Shown one piece after another: positions 11,768 through 23,975 of a stretch of DNA of 64,000 bases (its first letter is position 1; the number at the start of each line of letters is the position of its first letter). The stretch comes from Cokeromyces recurvatus (lineage: Eukaryota > Mucoromycota > Mucoromycetes > Mucorales > Mucoraceae). The notes beneath the pieces are model-generated. The model searched no databases. It saw only the letters and a list, made by a program, of their open reading frames with translations, and had not been told where the DNA came from. The DNA lies in the NCBI RefSeq assembly GCF_025118155.1, contig NW_026251390.1, positions 806,001 to 870,000 of the forward strand, read 5' to 3'. Both the position numbers and the translations under genes were made by a program.

Positions 11768-12238
11768 ACTAGAAACGCTAAGAAAAAAAAAAGGGCAAAA
11801 AAGAAATCTATCCCCCAAAATCGGATAAAAGTATGACGTATTTTTTATTTATTTTTATTTTTATTTTATTTCATTTTTTTGCATTGATAATTTTGTATGG
11901 CAGTGGATAGAGTATAATTCATGTATGTGGCTTATAAAAAAATAGAATAAAATAGACTCTAAAAGGTGGATAGGTGTGGGGAAGAAGATCAATGAGATGT
12001 TATCATTTTATAAAGGAAATAGTATTATGCAGATATAAGAATAAGTATGTTATTTTATTGATAATACGATGATTTTTATTTAAAACTCCTAATAAAAGAG
12101 AAAAAAACAGTAAAGTGATAAGAGAGAAAGAAAAGAAAGAAAGAGGGGTTTAATCATTATAAATCATTCTTTTTTTTATCCCTTTTTTTTTTCTTCTTTT
12201 CTTTTATTTTTTTCTTCATTTATTTATTTTATTTTAAT
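11768..12238. promoter_or_regulatory. Divergent promoter region
   Basis: About 470 bp between the minus-strand P-loop kinase gene and the plus-strand bZIP gene. Long T and C/T-rich runs (12167-12238) lie just before the bZIP start, as expected for a pyrimidine-rich fungal leader. Confidence 0.5.
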
Positions 12239-13290
12239 ATGGATTTTGGAGATATTGTAGATATGGATTGGCTAAATTCTCATACAATTGACAGTACTTG
12301 TTTACCTTCTCCACCACTTTTAAAAGAAGAACAAGACGTGAACATGGATTTAATAAGTAGTAGTCAGTCAACAACAGCTACTGATATGAGTATATTTAAT
12401 CAAGATGCTGTTGTTATACCAGACACGTCAATAATAAATCCTATTACTACTACTACTACTGCTGCTACTACTACTACTACTATGACTAAAGATATGTTGA
12501 TTATGCCTTCAACTGAACAAATTAAACAGTTAATAGAATTAGCTAAAAAGCATTTAGCTCTTCGAGAACAATTATCAGTAAAATTACCAACTTCTAAACC
12601 TCTATCTGAGCCGGAACAGCTTCCGTTATCTCCTTCTTCACAATCAGCATCTACTATATTGTTTCCTACCTTGAATAATAGTACAATAGCATCAAACATT
12701 CCTGACACTGTTTCACCTGAATCTTTAATTAAATCTGAAGAGACAACAGGAGATACGACTATGAATAACAGCATATTACTTGCTAATAATAAATCAAAAC
12801 GTGGCTCTCTATCAAGTTTTCATAATGAAGAAGGTGCTGTTATGTCTCTAGAAGCCTATGCTGAATTAGATGGTATTGATATAAAGAAATTAACTTCAAA
12901 AGAAAGAAGACAGCTCAGAAATAAAATATCTGCGCGCAATTTTAGAGTTAGAAGAAAAGGTAAAAAAAAAAAGGAGAAATACAAAAAAAAAAAAAAAAAA
13001 AAAAAAAAGATTTACAAATATATACTAATTTATTATTCTTTATAGAATATATCACAGCACTTGAAGGACAAGTAAAAGACCATAAAAAAGCAAATGAACA
13101 ATTATTGCACAAATTAAATATTGTAGAAGAAGAAAACAAACAATTAAAGTTACAAATCGATTCATTAAAACGTCAAAATATGCAATTAAGCAACAATATT
13201 AGTGAAAATAAAAATCTTAGTAATATCCTTAGTCCTTCTACTGTAAATACTGACACTTATCGTCAAGATTCTTCTATTCTTGTCTCTTAA
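12239..13290 (+). CDS. bZIP transcription factor
   Basis: DNA-binding regulator of about 321 residues. Exon 1 (12239-12959) encodes an acidic, S/T-rich N-terminus with poly-Thr, then the basic region RRQLRNKISARNFRVRRK, which fits the bZIP consensus N-x2-S-A-R-x2-R. Exon 2 (13046-13290) supplies the zipper, starting EYITALEGQVKDHKKANEQL and continuing through LNIVEEENKQLKLQIDSL. The 86-bp intron falls exactly between basic region and zipper and contains a long A run; retention would give a protein with no zipper. The joined frame is clean (G|AA at the junction). Target genes cannot be told. Confidence 0.9.
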
Positions 13291-13521
13291 TATTCCCCCT
13301 CTTCATTTATATTACCCTACTGTTGTCCCTTTTTTTATATATATATATTTATATATAATTATATGTTTAATAAAACAAAAAAAAAAAAAAATTAAGGTGA
13401 GATGATTTTATCGGCAATCAAGGCAGATTATTAAAAGTCTAATTGATAAGTACTATATTATATAACCCATGTACATATTTAGTTTTAGTTTGTTAAAAAA
13501 TAAAAAATATAATAACTATTT

Positions 13522-13604
13522 TTAATTCATAGGGCAAGCTTCAGATAAATGTTCTAAACTACCACAATAACGACAATAGCTCTATTTTTTATAAAGTTAA
13601 TTTT

Positions 13605-13653
<49 letters not shown>

Positions 13654-16600
13654 CTATTTCCTTCTTTACCTTGCATTCTGCACTAGCATGCCCCATTTCA
13701 CCACAGTTACCACAACGAATAATCGTATTCTTTTGCCATAATTTTCGATTATGATGATTGTTTCTATTATGATTATTATGGTGATGTGAGCTAGTTGACA
13801 TTTCTTCCCTATATCCTGCAAATAAATCCTGATTTCCAAATCCTGCAGTTGTCATATTTGTTGAATGAGGTTTGCTAAGCTGTTCTTCTAATTGCTTCAC
13901 ACGTGCCTCTAAAGATAATACATATCTACGTGCTTCTTCCATCTCTGTTTGCTTACGACTTTCAAATAGGGCTAATGTCTGTGCTTCACGCTCCCGAGCT
14001 AAAGCCATAATTTCAGCATATCGATTTGTCATCATACTCATTTCTTGTTGCATACTGTAGACAGATTGTATTAATGTACCATTTTCTCGATGCAAATTTT
14101 TAACAATTAAAAGTAACATATCAGCACTCATTTCATTAATATTGGCAGGCAAAGGCTCTTGGAGTTGGACTGCAGCAGAAGATAAGAGAGGCATTCCTAA
14201 ACCTGTAGGAAGAACTGTTGTATTATTAGGAACACTAGATGTAGCTAACCCAGGAGTAGGGATGATAGCAGTGGTATTATTAGTAGATGGGTTAGAGCTA
14301 GTAGTAGGTAATTCTTCAACTTTCTTATTAGCCTCATCATTGATAGCATTCAGTCCGGGTGGCATTGCTCGACTAGTAGAAGTAATTGTAGTATTTGTAA
14401 TACCAGGAGGAGGAGTAGGCATAGGAGTAGGATTGGAGATTCCTGGAGGTATAGAAGAAATAGTGTCATTAGACTTCTTGATATGTTCTTTAGTAGATAC
14501 TTTCATCATTTGTGCATCGGTAGTAGCAGGTTCATCATTCCAAGGTAAGTTGGAACTATCCCATCCCACAGTAGAGGTGTGTTCAGCAGGATTAGATATC
14601 ACGCCCCAACCATCATCATTAGAAGAAGAGGACGAAGTAGTGGCGGGTTTACCCCAGTTATCAGAAGTAGGAGTTGTAGATGCTACTTCACCCCGACCAT
14701 CGTCATTATTAATAGACTGCTTTTTCTTAAGGGTCTTTGTCACATTCCAACCATCATTGATAGGAGACGAACTGGTTGACTTGTTCCATGTGTCAGTGGT
14801 AGGAGAAGAAGTAGAAGATTTATTCCAACTATCTGTACCAACATTGGATGGCTTATTCCAGTTATCAGTAGTTGATGATGAGCCCCATCCACCAAGAGAC
14901 AATCCTCCATCATCATCTGAAACAGGCAAGTTAGATGTAGGTGCATTCCAAGCAGAAGTAGCCGTTTTACTGTGCTTCTTTTTTTCCTTTTTAGCCGTAT
15001 TCCATCCGTCATTCTCCTTTTCATTATTTCCTACAGACGTCTTCTTGCCATCAGTAGAAGTATTAGGCCAAGCTGCAGATTTAGATGCATCTACTACTAC
15101 TATAGGGCTTCCCCATCCACCTAAATCATCTCCCTTAGCAGAAGAGTTCTCAGACGTATTTACTGTAGCAGTAGTAGACCAATTGTCGTTAGTAGAAGCA
15201 GAAGCAGAAGCAATAGCTGGCTTTTTAGCAGCAACCGTAGACCATCCAGCATGAGTAGTCTTATTCCAATTGTCTATATCCTTTTTATTGACTTTAGTAG
15301 GTTCCTTTTCTTCCTTTTTTTGCACGTTGGCCTTTAATGTTTCCCAATCTTGAATTTCATCCTTATTGACCTCATTTTTTTTGGATTCATTAGCCATCAC
15401 AGAAGTTCGAATTGTTTCCCAATCTTGTATATCGTCATTCTGATTAGAAGGTTCAGATTGTTTTAGCAGTGTCTCTGTTTTAGTTGAAGATACTTCCTTT
15501 ATCTTATTAGTAGCTACATTAGATTCAGCAGTAGGGGCATCTTTACCAGAATCCTTTTTAATATTGTTGCTTTGTGTCATATTAACGAGTACAGAGACAT
15601 CCGTCTTGGGAAATTTCTTTGTGGCAGCGGTTTCATCAATAGGCTTTACATGAACGGGTTTAGGAGATACGTTCTTAGGAGGAGGAACGTTTTGTTCTTT
15701 TGTAACAGCAACAGATTTAGCAGGTGGAGAAGTTGTGTCTGCTTTCTTCTTTTTCTCGATATTTTTTTTATCAGGTGAAGCAATAGGCAGATCCTTGGAA
15801 GCCATAGTTGGGGTTGAATTACTACTGCTTGCACCACTATTTACACCACTTGATGACTTTTTCTTATTCTTCGACTTCTTTTTACTACTAGCAGTAGTAG
15901 GTTCATCAACAGAGAGTCCCATAGACTTTAGTAAAGAATTTTGTTTCTTTAAAGCTGCACTGTCCCCTTGAATTCTCATACCCTCTTTAAGGAATAATTT
16001 ACCAAGTACACCAGCCAATTCACGACGACCCGTTTGCACACCTTCTTCAAAATCATGTAAAAGCGTACAACGCTGCTGTAACAAGTCTTTATGTGCTTCT
16101 ACAAATCGCTTGACCTCTCGCTCAATTGTAACAGCTTCCATGACTTCAGCTTCTTGCATTAAGGGCTCTAGACAAACTAAAGCAAACTTACAAAAGAGCG
16201 TCTCGGGGAAGATGGTCGCAGTTACTTCTCTTAAGAAATACTGACGAAGTTTTTCATATTGACCTTCCACCTTCTTTATTTTCTTTTTAAAATCTTTATT
16301 GTTAAGTCTCTCAACACGACCGTGAAGAGTAGAGCGACTCTCCTGGTAATTCTTCAAAAGATTATCTATATCAATAATGTATCTATTTTTTCTGGATTTT
16401 AAACTTTCCAAGATACGTGTCTGAGCGGTCTCTACTTCCTTGGTAGATTCCATTCTTTTTAATGAATCAACATTCAAAGCCTTAAGGGATTCACTCACTT
16501 TAGTTGCATTTGCATTTGCATTCTTATTTCCTTTTTGATCTTCGTGAGTTGCCATACGTTCACCCATTTCATAGATTGTAGGCACGATCATTTGCCATAA

Positions 16601-17668
16601 ATCGGCCGTTAAAATCTGAATTTCTTTCATATGAGCAGGGACAAAGTCATCCATAAAGCTGTTGATGACTAATTTTAACTGACCCAAACGCTGCTCAAAG
16701 AATTCATCCACACTGGCAATAACGTCTGGTGTTGATTTTTTATTTTTATATTTTGGTTCCTCTAAAGCCCATAGATCAAGTAGAGAAACATATTTTTGAG
16801 TATCAACAAATGAATTGATCGTGGCTTGACAGTCTTGTCCTAATAATTTTGAACGTCTCTTTTCAAGTTTAGTAAGCTTGTCAAGGAAATTATTGAGTGG
16901 CTGCCAAACTTTATCTAAAGCGACTGTAAGATCAGCAAGCGCTTTTTTGACAGCAACTGTTTCATTTTCATTAAAAATGTTACGATCTACATCAAGATCG
17001 CTAGGTGATCTAGAAGTAGGTTTAACATGATTACAAGTGGGTGTAGTATGTGACAACAAAATATCACCTGTCAAATTCTTTAACAAATGGAAACAATCAG
17101 AGGGTAAGCAAAGTGCCTGACGTTCAATGATGAGTGCATCAAGTAATTGAGAGGGATCTTTAGGATCATCTGTCAAGGGAATGGCATCAGGATAAGGGTT
17201 AAATTCAATAGGTTCAAATAAAGTAGGCAATCCAGAATAGCCACTAGGTAAAGTAATCCATAATTGACAGGCTTGTATAAGTTGATTAATTAAACTTTCT
17301 TCTTCTGGTTTAGCAGGTACTGTTGACCAAGATTTCAATAGATCTTCAAACTTTTTAGCCATAATAACTGAGCGTTCCTTTTTAAAAATATTGACTTGTT
17401 CGTCTTCGTCCTCTTCCTCATCATCATTGGCATTATTATTAATAAAGTTGATTTGGTATTTACCAGTTGATATACTGACAGGTGCTGAATGACTATCTGG
17501 GATTTCTTCTTGTGTCTTTGCACTCCAGACAAAATGTTTTTTGTAAATGTATTGGGCCCATTCACGGCAATAAAGACTGCGCGTTTCGGGATCGCAAGCT
17601 CTGAATCGAGATAATTCTTTTGAAACTTGGTTTTGCTCTATTCTCAAAACCCCAATTGGTGTTTCCAT
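13522..17668 (-). CDS. Large tryptophan (GW/WG)-repeat protein with two CCHC zinc knuckles
   Basis: Two exons (17668-13670, 13581-13522) give 1,352 residues. Residues 1-520 are helical with no family I recognise. A K/S-rich disordered part follows. Residues about 750-1043 hold 18 tryptophans, each in a small polar context (DNWNK, LGGWGS, NDGWN, DDGWG, VGWDS), eight of them GW or WG. This matches the pattern of Argonaute-hook proteins such as GW182, Tas3 and plant NRPE1. A coiled coil lies at about 1170-1268 (RYVLSLEARVKQLEEQL). The C-terminus has two knuckles: C1319, C1322, H1327, C1332 and C1336, C1339, H1344, C1349. The second knuckle is encoded entirely by the last exon, behind a 41-base T tract. 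An RNA-binding or Argonaute-binding role is inferred; W-repeat proteins can have other partners. Confidence 0.8.
13609..13649. repeat. T41 homopolymer in intron
   Basis: Forty-one consecutive T on the plus strand, so A41 in the transcript, within the single intron of the tryptophan-repeat gene. Confidence 0.95.
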
Positions 17669-17882
17669 TATTCCCCCTTTTTTTTTATTTTTTTTTTTAT
17701 TTTATTTTTTTTATGAAGCAAAGAAAAAAAAAAAAAAAGTACACTGTAATATGTATTAAAAAAAAAAAAAAAACGAATTGTCAAAAAATTTTCAGGTGAA
17801 ATTCTGCCAACAAAAATTTCCTATTTTAGAAGTATTCTCTTCAATTTTTTTTCTGTTGATATTCCTTTTTTTTTTCATAATA
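17669..17882. promoter_or_regulatory. Short divergent promoter
   Basis: 214 bp between the starts of the tryptophan-repeat gene (minus) and the coiled-coil gene (plus). It is dominated by A and T runs; no specific factor site is recognised. Confidence 0.45.
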
Positions 17883-19705
17883 ATGTATTCAAAAAGAAGA
17901 TCGGATTATTTAGATCTTAACTATCCTGTAGAAGAAGAAGAAGAAGAGGATGAGTGGGAAAAAGAAGTTCTTACGAGGTATTTATCATTTAGTAATTTTA
18001 CAAAAGACCTAAAATTATGAACCACGTATTTTTTTTTAGTAGTGCCGACTATCATTCAAATGCCATTCAGAATAAACGTCCAATACAGCCTAATCAATAT
18101 CCTATTCACATTGATATATTATCAAATCAACATCAAGTCTTGATGTACAAATTTTGTTTAAATGTTGACTACATTCTGTATTTATTAATCTTGAATTATA
18201 TAGTGAAACACATCAGCAATTGGTAGAACAGTTAGCAGAATTACAACTTGATCTAGAAAAAGTCAAAAAAGAAGAGGTTTCTCTTAAAGAAAAACTAACA
18301 TGTATGCAACAAGAGGTACATAAACAAAAAAAAGTGTATATGCATATATATACATTTATTTTTATTATAAACGATTAAGTTTATATTAGTATATAAAAGC
18401 AATAGAAGAGACAGTTTCTTCTATAGACAGGTCATCTTTTATTGAACCACAGAACAATAGGTATACACTTGCAGTAAGCGATGATACAAAGTATATTGAA
18501 AGTGATCGCTTATTGTCAATGGAACTCAATCGAGTCGTTACTCAATGGCAAGAAATATTGAAAAGTGATCCCATTGAGGACAGAGATGGTAGAAAGACGT
18601 TAGCATACGACTTCAAAAGAAATGAATTTGATATTATGGATTTAATTGCTCAAATTAAGGGATTTGAGGCACGTATACAATTTCTAAATCGTGATAGAGC
18701 TAAATTAAACGGGTTACCACAAATATTGCCTATTCTTAAATCAGAGACAGAAAATTACACCTCAGATATGAAAGCAGCTACTTTACAGTTAGAGAAATTA
18801 GAAAAGGATACCATTCGCCCAAGTCTAGATGCATTGGCAGAATTGAAAATTATATGGCCTTTACAGGAGGACCACTATAGAAAAGAATTAAATATTTTGG
18901 AAAAGTTGTTAGATGATATGGATAAGGTCTATAAAACTTCAGTAAAACAAAGGGCTTGTCAGCAACTTGTGTCTTATATATATGATTTGAATCAACAAGG
19001 TGATATCGACAGACATAAAACAATGGAGTTCTTAGTTAATAAATTAGAGCTTGATATAGCACGAATAAATGAAGAAAAAGAGGATATAAAGACACTTACT
19101 ATGGAGGACAAAGATAAAATGTATTTAGAAATGATAGGTCTATTTCTTGATGATTTCTTTAGACAACATGATTTAGAAAATGATGCAAAGGAGCTTTCTT
19201 TGATTGAAAAGATTGTAAAGCTTAAAAGCTATGAAACAGAACTTAAACAAAGATGGAACGAAGATTTTGAATCTTGTATGGATGCTGCTAAAGAGCTGTA
19301 AGTTATTTAAATCTTTAATGTGAGTTCTTTCATATTAATTGTGTGTATCTTTTTTTTTTCCCTCTTTAGACATAAACTACAGGAAAGATTATTTAGTTCA
19401 TTATATTCTCATTCTTCAGACAATCATTTCATTATGACTCCAAGATCATATACCACTTTGCAAGAACAGCTTGAATATAAAACTCAAGAATTAACTGCTG
19501 AATTATCAAATTTAGAAAATGTGAGTGATAATTAAAAAAAAAAAAAAAAAAGAAAAAAAAGGCACTTATAAGCTAATGCATTATTTAGGATATAAATAAT
19601 GAGGAAGAGAATCATGTATGGGAACAAGAAAAGAAGCTTTTTTCTGTATTCTTCACTGATCCAGTAAAATTTGAACAGCTTCATTCAAACCGTGTAAATA
19701 AATAA
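17883..19705 (+). CDS. Coiled-coil protein, unrecognised
   Basis: Six exons join in frame to about 490 residues. The start at 17883 (MYSKRRSDYLDLNYPVEEEE) leads into an acidic stretch. The body is long alpha-helix, with heptad-like runs such as LVEQLAELQLDLEKVKKEE, LQLEKLEKDTI and LEKLLDDMDKVY, and it ends VKFEQLHSNRVNK. Joints used: donor GTACAA before ETHQQLVEQ, acceptor TATATTAG before YIKAIEETVSS, and the L|HKLQERL junction at about 19370. There is no catalytic motif or membrane segment. The shape resembles spindle, augmin or kinetochore coiled-coil proteins, but nothing in the sequence proves that. It faces the Osm1 gene tail to tail, 122 bp apart. Confidence 0.75.
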
Positions 19706-19827
19706 CATAATTTAATTAGTTTATAAATGATTATTGTTTTGTTTATTTTATTTATTTATATGATATATTTGCTAAAATACAAAGCTAAAAATTTTTTTTT
19801 TTTTATAATGAATAACATGTATACTAT

Positions 19828-21570
19828 TTATTGTTGTTGAGCATAAAGAGCAGCATTACGACCAGCGGTTCTACCGAATACAACACATTCCAAAAGAGAG
19901 TTACCAGCTAAACGATTATGACCGTGAACACCACCAGTGACTTCACCGGCACCATACAAACCAGGAATGACAGAAACATTATCTTCAGCTAAAATAGCAG
20001 CATCCGTATTCATGTTAAGACCACCCATAGTATAGTGAACAACAGGTGTGGTCAAGGCAACCCAGTATGTAGTAGGACCTGAAATAGGACCAGGGAAGAA
20101 TGTCTTTTGAGTCTTATCAGGCTTATCAGAACCAACATGTTGATCATATTCTTTAAATTCTTGTTCTAATTCCTTAACATCAACATCCAACACTTTAGCC
20201 AAATTCTCAATACCTTCAGCTTGAGTGAAGAAACCCTTTGAGGCATAGAAACCTAAGGTACTCTTACCGAATCCTTCGACAGCATCATCTGTCAAGACCA
20301 TATAAGCAGCAGCATAATCCTTAGGTAAAACTTTACTCATTAAACTATCAGGATGATTATGGTTGGTTCCAGTTTGACGATATACAGCAGCCGTAACACG
20401 ATCACGTAAGGTCAATTCGTCAATAAATCGCTTACCATTACCATTTAAAAGGATACCACCATAAGCTCGAAGTGCTTCAGGAGCTAAGAACTTGGTAGGC
20501 GCAGTAGGATTATTAGGGTCAACAAAACCTGTAGGATGAACTTGGACTTGATCCTAAATAAATTATGTATTAATAATCAAAATTTCTTATCAGATTTTTT
20601 TTTTATATGTATATGTATAAAACCCTTACCATATCTCTGATACCAGCTCCGACCGCCAATCCAAGACGAACACCTTCACCGGCAGCCCAAGGGCCGTTGG
20701 TAGTAGCAGTGTTAACTAATTGAGGTGCAAATTCGCTCAAAAGTGTATGTTTACCATTGGGTAAATACTTTCCAGTTTGACCAGCAAAACCACCACTTGT
20801 CAAAACGACAGCGTTAGCTCTAATTTCTTCCTTACTTTCTTGTTCTGTTTCAGGGTCCTTCTTTAAAATTTGAACGCCTACAACAGATTTGACATTCTTC
20901 TGGTTAGGTTCAGTAAGTAAGTTTAAAACTTGTGCATTTGTAATAACTTCAACATCAGGATAAGAGGTAAAACGTTTCTTGAGAGTATCAACTAACTTCC
21001 AACCGACAGGGACAGGACGGCCATTTTGAGCAGGACAACGATGCGTACGACCGACTGAGTGACCACCACAACGAGAGACAACAGATAAATCTAAAGTTGG
21101 ATTACCAGCTTCAAATTCACTTTCCTTGATTAGCCAGTCAAGAGCAGAACGACTTTCATCAACTAACTTGATAACAAGATCTTCGCGACAGATACCAGCA
21201 CCAGACTTGAGAGTGTCTTCAATAAAAGCTTCACGACTATCATTATTTAATGGTTCAATAGCATTAATGCCAGAAGTAGCTTTCATAGAATTACCACTAA
21301 TAATACATGAGTTAGAATTCAACCAAAAAAAAGTAAAAGAAAGAAGGCTGCATAAACTTACCCAATGTTTTTTTCTTTTTCAATCAAAATAACCTTTGTA
21401 TTACCTTGATTATGAGCTTCGACAGCAGCTGTAAGACCAGCTAAACCACCACCAACAATAACAACAGTATTTTGTTTTTCAGTCATAGTTTTGATAGAAG
21501 AAGATGAAAAAAACCTGTTATAGAGATAATAAATTACGAATATTAATAGTAAACGTGTTAAAATTTTCAT
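19828..21570 (-). CDS. OSM1: Soluble fumarate reductase (Osm1/Frd1 family)
   Basis: FAD enzyme reducing fumarate to succinate and re-oxidising reduced flavin, important for anaerobic redox balance in yeast. Three exons (21570-21362, 21296-20630, 20553-19828) give 533 residues. The dinucleotide fold VVIVGGGLAGLTAAVEAHNQ is followed by GGNSMKATSGINA, the substrate-domain residues GGHSVGRTHR, then TTNGPWAAGEGVRL, MDQVQVHPTGFVDP and the C-terminal FAD segment GEVTGGVHGHNRLAGNSLLE. The N-terminus starts MKILTRLLLIFVIYYLYNRF, a hydrophobic signal or anchor like the secretory/mitochondrial leader of yeast Osm1. A second Met (TEKQNTVV...) could start a cytosolic form. Yeast Osm1 is 501 residues, so length is comparable. 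Confidence 0.95.
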
Positions 21571-22060
21571 AAAAAAAGTAAAAAGAAAAAAAAAAAAAAA
21601 GGAATTAAAAGATTTAAATTTATTTTCAGTTAGAGCGTTGTTGGTAGTAGTAAGTGACTTTGACACATTAAATTGGAATGGCATGATTTATATTTACCTA
21701 TTTAAGAATATTTGTGATATTTCATTCCTATTACTAGTAGTAGCTCCTAATTGGATTTGTCTCGGTACTATGAATTTATTAGCTAAAGACGGTCTTGATG
21801 ATATAATTGAAGATATTGACCGTTTCGTTATAGTTTGAAAAAAAATAGCCATTTGTATTAATAATCTTTACCAAGTTAATAAATATGGAAGAAATTAAAA
21901 CCAAAAAAAAAAAAAAAAAGAAATAGAAATAGAATTGTAGGAACAGGTTTTACATCTTTAAAACATATATATAAAAAAGTCACGACGACGATAAATAATA
22001 ATGTTTTACACTATATCTATTTATTATATCATCTTCCTTCTCAGTAACAGTAGAAGAAGC
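21571..22060. other. Intergenic, no gene seen
   Basis: 490 bp between the Osm1 start and the stop of the acyltransferase gene. It should hold the Osm1 promoter and the acyltransferase 3' end. A 66-codon plus frame here lacks any recognisable content. Confidence 0.5.
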
Positions 22061-22731
22061 TTATTCTTTCCACATAATATTCTTATCCAAGCCATTTATC
22101 CATTGACTTCTTAATAGTGTTAAAAGACGATCTTTTTCGAGCCATCTTGCTCTTAACCAATCATTTAATTCATTTTCATCTTCTGGCAAGTCCTCAATAG
22201 CAAATCGTCTGCAATGAACATGGAATTCATATTCTGGCCATAAAGAATGAATATGAGCCCTTATCATACTAGGTGCCTGATTAAATCTTTTAGGATGTCT
22301 TCTATTTCTATAAGCAATTGTAAAATCATACACATATTTGATATGAGAATCTTTTCCTCTAAACTCATTAACACAACTAACAAATCCTTTTGTTCGTGGT
22401 AAAAGTAAATTGTCCATAACAGGATACGATTTTTGTCTAGCAAAGTTCTGAGAATCATACAATTTCCTTAAAGTGACTCGAGATCCTTCAACATAATTAA
22501 TAATCCAAGCTGGTGTTTGAAGTCGTCTTATTGTTTTGAATGTAGCATCAATTTTCTTTTGATCTTGTGTCCAATTACGACGAACAAATACAAATCCTGC
22601 AAGCTAAAACTTCTTTAGAATATAACTGAAAGTATATTAATTCCAATACAATACTTTACCCACATACCCCATCCAAAGAAAGGTAACTAATAAAATTGAA
22701 TGCAGCTTGTTAAACAAAAGTGAATGTTTAC

Positions 22732-22780
<49 letters not shown>

Positions 22781-23330
22781 AAACTTACATATTTAAGTGA
22801 ATCCTTTACGAAATACTACACATGAAAGAAAATAAGTTTATTTGAATTTATTTGTTTTCTATATTGAAAACTTACTTTACAATTTTCCAGCATATTTCTT
22901 CTAATTGCAACAGAGTGAATCAAGTAAATGTCAGTCCATGATTGGTGATTACTTATGACAAGTGCGTTTTCTTTATATGGAAGTTTATCACCAGAAAATG
23001 TAATATGAGCTTTTTTACGTCGCTTTTTTTTTTATGAAATTTTAAGATGATAAAATCTATATAAATCTACTTTGAGTTACCTCAAATATGTATTGCATCA
23101 CTTTCCATGTTGTTCCAACTAATTTTGAATTGATTCTAACAAGAAGTTTTTCTGAAAACGGTCTTAAGAGAAATGAACTGATTTGGATGACATGAAGTGT
23201 TCCTGCCAAACTTTAGGGAAAAATAAATAAACAGAATATACTATAAATGAAGTTTATTTTACCCAAATAATGATACACCATAGAATACGATGTTAATAGC
23301 ATCAGATACTTTTCTAACAGCATTACTCAT
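22061..23330 (-). CDS. Lysophospholipid acyltransferase (PlsC/LPLAT, LCLAT1/AGPAT type)
   Basis: ER membrane enzyme that transfers an acyl chain to a lysophospholipid. Six exons give about 360 residues. The catalytic motif NHQSWTD (NHx4D) is in exon 3, KDSLKY in exon 4 (22815-22789), LPFFGWGMW in exon 5 (22686-22660), then AGFVFVRRNW and the substrate motif EGSR in exon 6. The order matches LCLAT1/AGPAT3-5-like proteins. Exons 4 and 5 are each 27 bp, coding exactly nine residues in phase 0. The intron between them (22687-22788) contains T40. The N-terminal MSNAVRKVSDAINIVFYGVS and following hydrophobic stretch suggest a membrane anchor. Substrate is not told by the sequence. Confidence 0.9.
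22735..22774. repeat. T40 homopolymer in intron
   Basis: Forty consecutive T on the plus strand (A40 in the transcript), in the 102-bp intron between the two 27-bp exons of the acyltransferase gene. Confidence 0.95.
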
Positions 23331-23975
23331 TGCATAGAAAAAAAAAGAAAAAAAAAAAAACCGAACTTTTTGACAAGGGGATTCCATTTTTCCTTTTAAA
23401 TTATTACTGCTGAGTTTTAAATAGAGACCAAATTAAGGGAAAACATAAAGAATAGGTAAAAGAAAGAAGGTGAAGATTATACTAACTGATCAATGAATTG
23501 ATAGCCAACACAGTGAAGGTCGTTCTAGTTTATGAAGAGAAGAAAGAAGTTTATCATGCACTGAATAATTTATATCTTGAAGGATAGTACATACAGTAAA
23601 CTAGCAGTAGATATGCTGCCAAATACAATTTTCTGCACTGATTTGAGATAGTATTCAATATTTTAGTATATATTGTAAAATAGATGATCGCTTACCAAAC
23701 AGCATAAAAAGATACGCGAAAGAGTTGTATCAATCTCAATTAGTTAAAATAGAATAGGCTATATAAAGTTAGTTCTTCTGAACACAGCTCGCCTTTCATT
23801 GCTATGCTTTAATCATTCTATTTTTAGCAGTATTCATGTCACAGTTCTATATATTACTGTCAGATTCATATTTGAGGATTGTACATATTTTCCTTGATTA
23901 ATACATGAGTAGAACATTTCTTTGTTTGAATATAACTAGTTCTGCTACATATACTTCACAAGAAATGATTGTTAG
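23331..23975. other. Intergenic, no gene seen
   Basis: A+T-rich spacer upstream of the acyltransferase gene, likely including its promoter. No frame of interest. Confidence 0.5.

Noticed and set aside
12962..13045. Lys-rich C-terminus of the bZIP protein
   Set aside because: It is intron read-through; proper GT/AG borders restore the leucine zipper in frame.
13589..13669. Poly-Lys tail of the tryptophan-repeat protein
   Set aside because: Intron read-through of the T41 tract; splicing gives a second CCHC knuckle instead.
14142..15254. 370-codon open frame on the plus strand
   Set aside because: It lies wholly antisense to the repeat-rich tryptophan protein; its G/V/E/P-rich text is what the reverse of that S/T/W-rich coding gives.
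18513..19301. Ase1/PRC1 microtubule bundler
   Set aside because: Long coiled coil only; I could not find the conserved spectrin-like microtubule-binding segment of that family.
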